33,969 nucleotides of DNA from a virus, in the IMG/VR virus record IMGVR_UViG_3300049448_000784, positions 1-33,969 of that record; one strand, given 5' to 3'. Below are positions 32,190 through 33,969 of this stretch, piece by piece. The notes beneath the pieces are model-generated. The model was not told where the DNA came from. It did no database searches and worked only from the letters and a program-made list of their open reading frames with translations. Position numbers and translations under genes: made by a program. Positions within the stretch are counted from its first letter, which is position 1; the number at the start of each line of letters is the position of its first letter.

Positions 32190-32636
32190 ATCGTAGATCT
32201 CGAAATCGTTGCCGCCGCGGCTTTCGCCCGCAATCGAGCCAACGGTGCTCATCGCGGTCGCCTGATCCTCATAATCGAGCTTCGCGAAGCCAGATCCAAC
32301 CACGACGGTGATCTGGTCGCCTCCCACGTCGACTCCAGCCACTACCCGGAGCAGATTGAGGGAAATATAACGAGGCGAGTTCTCCAGATCTGATTTGAGT
32401 TGAGCGGCATCGATCGGCGGCCGCGCCGCGCTCCCTGGGCCCGCGGGCATTTTGGCACAGACCGATCCGAACACGATCAGAGCAAATAGGCCTACTAGGG
32501 CCCACAGGCAGCCTATCGCGATGCGTGAACCAACGGACATGGATTGTTTTCGTTCCTGCTCCAACTCGGCGCGGGCCTCATGTCGTGCCTTCTCCTCGAG
32601 ATAGATGCGTTCTCGCTCTTCTGGAGAGAGTGTCAT
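32124..32636 (-). CDS. Single-pass membrane protein, unknown function
   Basis: A 170-residue protein on the - strand. It begins TLSPEERERIYLEEKARHEA, a charged helix typical of a large family of small bacterial proteins that carry one membrane helix after it. The helix is at about 38-60 (IAIGCLWALVGLFALIVFGS). A soluble C-terminal domain (about 75-165; LLRVVAGVDVGGDQITVVVG) follows, likely exported. It is alone on its strand between two + regulators, so it may be lysogen-expressed cargo. Codon use seems less GC-biased than that of the tail genes. Confidence 0.6.
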   Translation of the reverse strand: MTLSPEERERIYLEEKARHEARAELEQERKQSMSVGSRIAIGCLWALVGLFALIVFGSVCAKMPAGPGSAARPPIDAAQLKSDLENSPRYISLNLLRVVAGVDVGGDQITVVVGSGFAKLDYEDQATAMSTVGSIAGESRGGNDFEIYDLASRKKIGEWSRAGGLRLSAH

Positions 32637-32740
32637 TGGAGGCCTGCCGGAAATGATCGCTCGGCGGTGCCGCAGCTCGCGATTCTCATGGCATTGCTTC
32701 TCCTCTTGCTCGGCATGCTCGCCGGTGCTACAAGGACAGC

Positions 32741-33019
32741 ATGCTCAATACGCCGCTCACGAAGCTTCGGAAGAACGCCCCGGGGTCTCTGACCGCGGCC
32801 AAGCTCGCAGCGTATCTCAAGCGGCGCCGGTTTCCACGCGATGTTCGGACCATCGGTGCATTCGAGCGCGGCCAGTTCAAGAAGCCTTCGGAACGATTCC
32901 TCGAGCTCTATGCCGAGGCGATCGAGCAGCCGATCGAATCCGTGCGCGAGGCCCTGATGAGGACTCTCCGCATGAGGGAGCGGGCGGCAGGCCCTTTCGA
33001 CGCTGAGAGAGTCGCATAG
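32741..33019 (+). CDS. XRE-type HTH regulator (candidate repressor)
   Basis: A 92-residue protein from ATG 32741 with AAGGA upstream. Residues about 15-70 form an XRE-like helix-turn-helix: GSLTAAKLAAYLKRRRF, RTIGAFERGQFKKPSERFLE, LYAEAIEQPIESVREAL. It lacks any C-terminal dimerisation or peptidase domain, so it is Cro-like in size. It lies directly upstream of the integrase promoter. It and the YdaS-like protein are the only obvious lysogeny regulators in the window. Confidence 0.7.
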   Translation: MLNTPLTKLRKNAPGSLTAAKLAAYLKRRRFPRDVRTIGAFERGQFKKPSERFLELYAEAIEQPIESVREALMRTLRMRERAAGPFDAERVA

Positions 33020-33049
33020 TTCGGCGCCTCGGTAGTAGTAAAAAAGCTA

Positions 33050-33078
33050 TTGACGCCCGCGCCACGCCCGCCTAGCCT
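33050..33078 (+). promoter_or_regulatory. Putative integrase promoter (TTGACG-N17-TAGCCT)
   Basis: TTGACG at 33050-33055, a 17-base spacer and TAGCCT at 33073-33078 lie 57 bases before the integrase ATG, just after an AT-rich patch (TAGTAGTAAAAAAGCTA). The spacing and the CC-TAG junction match the element at 11476-11504. The upstream A-run could serve as an UP-like element. Inferred from pattern only. Confidence 0.45.
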
Positions 33079-33135
33079 TGTCCGACGTCGAGGCCGCCCC
33101 CACCGGTTCGGCAAGCCCCCTGGAAAGCGAAGACC

Positions 33136-33969
33136 ATGCCCGACTCGTTCGGCGCAGGCGCTTCGGTCGCCCAGGTGGCCGCACGATGGATCGCGGTATA
33201 CGTCGCGACGGCGAGGAACTCCAAGAACATGGGCATGGCGGCTCAGCGCGTACGGGACTATCTCGCGCCCTTCATGGGTGAGCTCAAGCTGATCGATGTC
33301 CGCCCGGACACCGTTCGGAGCTATCGGCTCGCCCTCGAGGGTCACGGCCTTGCCGCCCGCAGCGTGCGCCACCTTCTGACCGACCTGCGCTGCCTTCTCG
33401 GCTGGTCGGTGGACTCCGGTCTCATCCCCCGGAGCCCGTTCCCCCGGCGCGTGATGCCACGCGTCCAGGAGAGCGCGCCCGACCGGCTGTCCGACGTGGA
33501 AGTCCAAGCCCTCGAGGGCATCCCCGGCCCGCAGGGCTTCGTCATCCGGCTCGGGCTCGGCACCGGCATGCGCTGGTCCGAGATGTGCCGCGCTCGGCGG
33601 GAGCACCTGGAGAATGGAATGCTCATCGTGGCGAACACCAAGTCTGCGCGGCTCCGCCGCGTGCCGCTCTCGCCCCGCCTCTCGCGCGAGATTGGCTGGC
33701 ATGTCGGGCCGCTCATCCCATACACAGAGCAGTCCGCGGGCTCGTTCTCGAAGTTCGCGCGTCGCCATTCCGGGCTGGCTCGCTTCCACGTGCACCAGCT
33801 CCGCCATACTTTCGCTTGCAGATGGATTGAGAGCGGGGGTAGTCTGCCCGCGTTGCAGCAGATCCTCGGTCACGCTTCGGTGGTGACCACCCAGATGTAC
33901 GCGCGTTTGAGCGACGAAGCAGTTCGTCGCGAGGCCGCGCGGATCAACGGAGCCGCGACGAACGCGTAG
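33136..33969 (+). CDS. int: Tyrosine recombinase / phage integrase
   Basis: A 277-residue integrase from ATG 33136. Residues 1-105 are the SAM-like core-binding domain (ASVAQVAARWIAVYVATARN and a second helix pair). The catalytic domain has the full residue set: Arg146 in GTGMRWSEM, Lys169 in NTKSARLRRVPL, His220-x-x-Arg223 in HQLRHTF, His246 in LGHASVV and Tyr255 in TTQMYARL. It cuts and joins attP and attB for prophage entry and exit. The AP2-like arm-binding domain of lambda Int seems absent or very short. The gene ends on the last base of the window, so att sites may lie just outside. Confidence 0.95.
   Translation: MPDSFGAGASVAQVAARWIAVYVATARNSKNMGMAAQRVRDYLAPFMGELKLIDVRPDTVRSYRLALEGHGLAARSVRHLLTDLRCLLGWSVDSGLIPRSPFPRRVMPRVQESAPDRLSDVEVQALEGIPGPQGFVIRLGLGTGMRWSEMCRARREHLENGMLIVANTKSARLRRVPLSPRLSREIGWHVGPLIPYTEQSAGSFSKFARRHSGLARFHVHQLRHTFACRWIESGGSLPALQQILGHASVVTTQMYARLSDEAVRREAARINGAATNA

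Noticed and set aside
32688-32792. A 34-codon + frame beginning with a lipoprotein-like hydrophobic run
   Set aside because: No ribosome-binding site, no lipobox Cys in the right place, and it overlaps the XRE regulator gene in another frame.
1-33969. CRISPR arrays, tRNA or rRNA genes, insertion sequences
   Set aside because: I saw no regularly spaced direct repeats, no cloverleaf-like sequence with a T-loop and no transposase.

Overview
The window is almost entirely a temperate tailed-phage genome (a prophage, or a linearised phage contig) from a high-GC host. Gene order and protein families point to a lambda/HK97-like siphovirus: Nu1-like small terminase, GpA-type large terminase, lambda-type portal, S78 prohead protease fused to an HK97-fold capsid, tail tube, tape measure, tail tip, GH108 endolysin and tyrosine integrase. 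Coding frames have strongly GC-rich third positions, and many genes overlap by ATGA or GTGA. The Sec signal peptides, GH108 endolysin, spanin-like protein and CsrA suggest a Gram-negative host outside the Actinobacteria. I cannot name the host and see no clear host chromosomal gene. The window starts on a start codon and ends on the integrase stop codon, so it looks trimmed to gene boundaries, and att sites are not visible.

Layout. (1) 1-4328, + strand: early or accessory genes. These include a VRR-NUC-like nuclease, an Acb2/Tad1-like cyclic-oligonucleotide sponge (anti-CBASS), a DUF1376 replication-type protein, a phage CsrA and three Cys-rich putative zinc proteins. (2) 4325-8494, + strand: three consecutive exported proteins, namely a GHL15-like glycoside hydrolase, a right-handed beta-helix protein and a small secreted protein. 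They look like cargo or a polysaccharide-active module. (3) 8589-11479, + strand: packaging genes, with heptamer repeats (GTCAACC/GGTTGAC) in and before the small terminase gene. (4) 11480-12445, + strand: two small membrane proteins, ending at a 38-bp perfect palindrome. (5) 12507-17068, - strand: a 43-aa protein, a membrane protein of possible moron or exclusion type, a 160-aa virion-like protein, the portal and a head connector. (6) 17169-31849, + strand: protease-capsid, head completion, tail and lysis genes. (7) 31887-33969: two HTH regulators, a convergent membrane protein and the integrase.

How it works together. The terminase packages DNA, probably recognising the repeat clusters, through a portal whose operon runs backwards between terminase and capsid. 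Protease-capsid, connectors, tail terminator and tail tube, a probable frameshifting chaperone pair, and a short tape measure then build a siphovirus tail. The holin-like, GH108 and spanin-like proteins lyse the cell. Acb2, CsrA and the exported enzymes would act on host immunity, host gene regulation and the extracellular surroundings. Replication appears to rely mainly on the host.

The points most worth a second look are the inverted portal operon with its double-palindrome divergent control region, the protease-capsid fusion with a strong internal ribosome-binding site, the putative packaging repeats, the Acb2 homologue, the exported carbohydrate-active cassette, and an atypical GH108 endolysin carrying an EF-hand-type loop.
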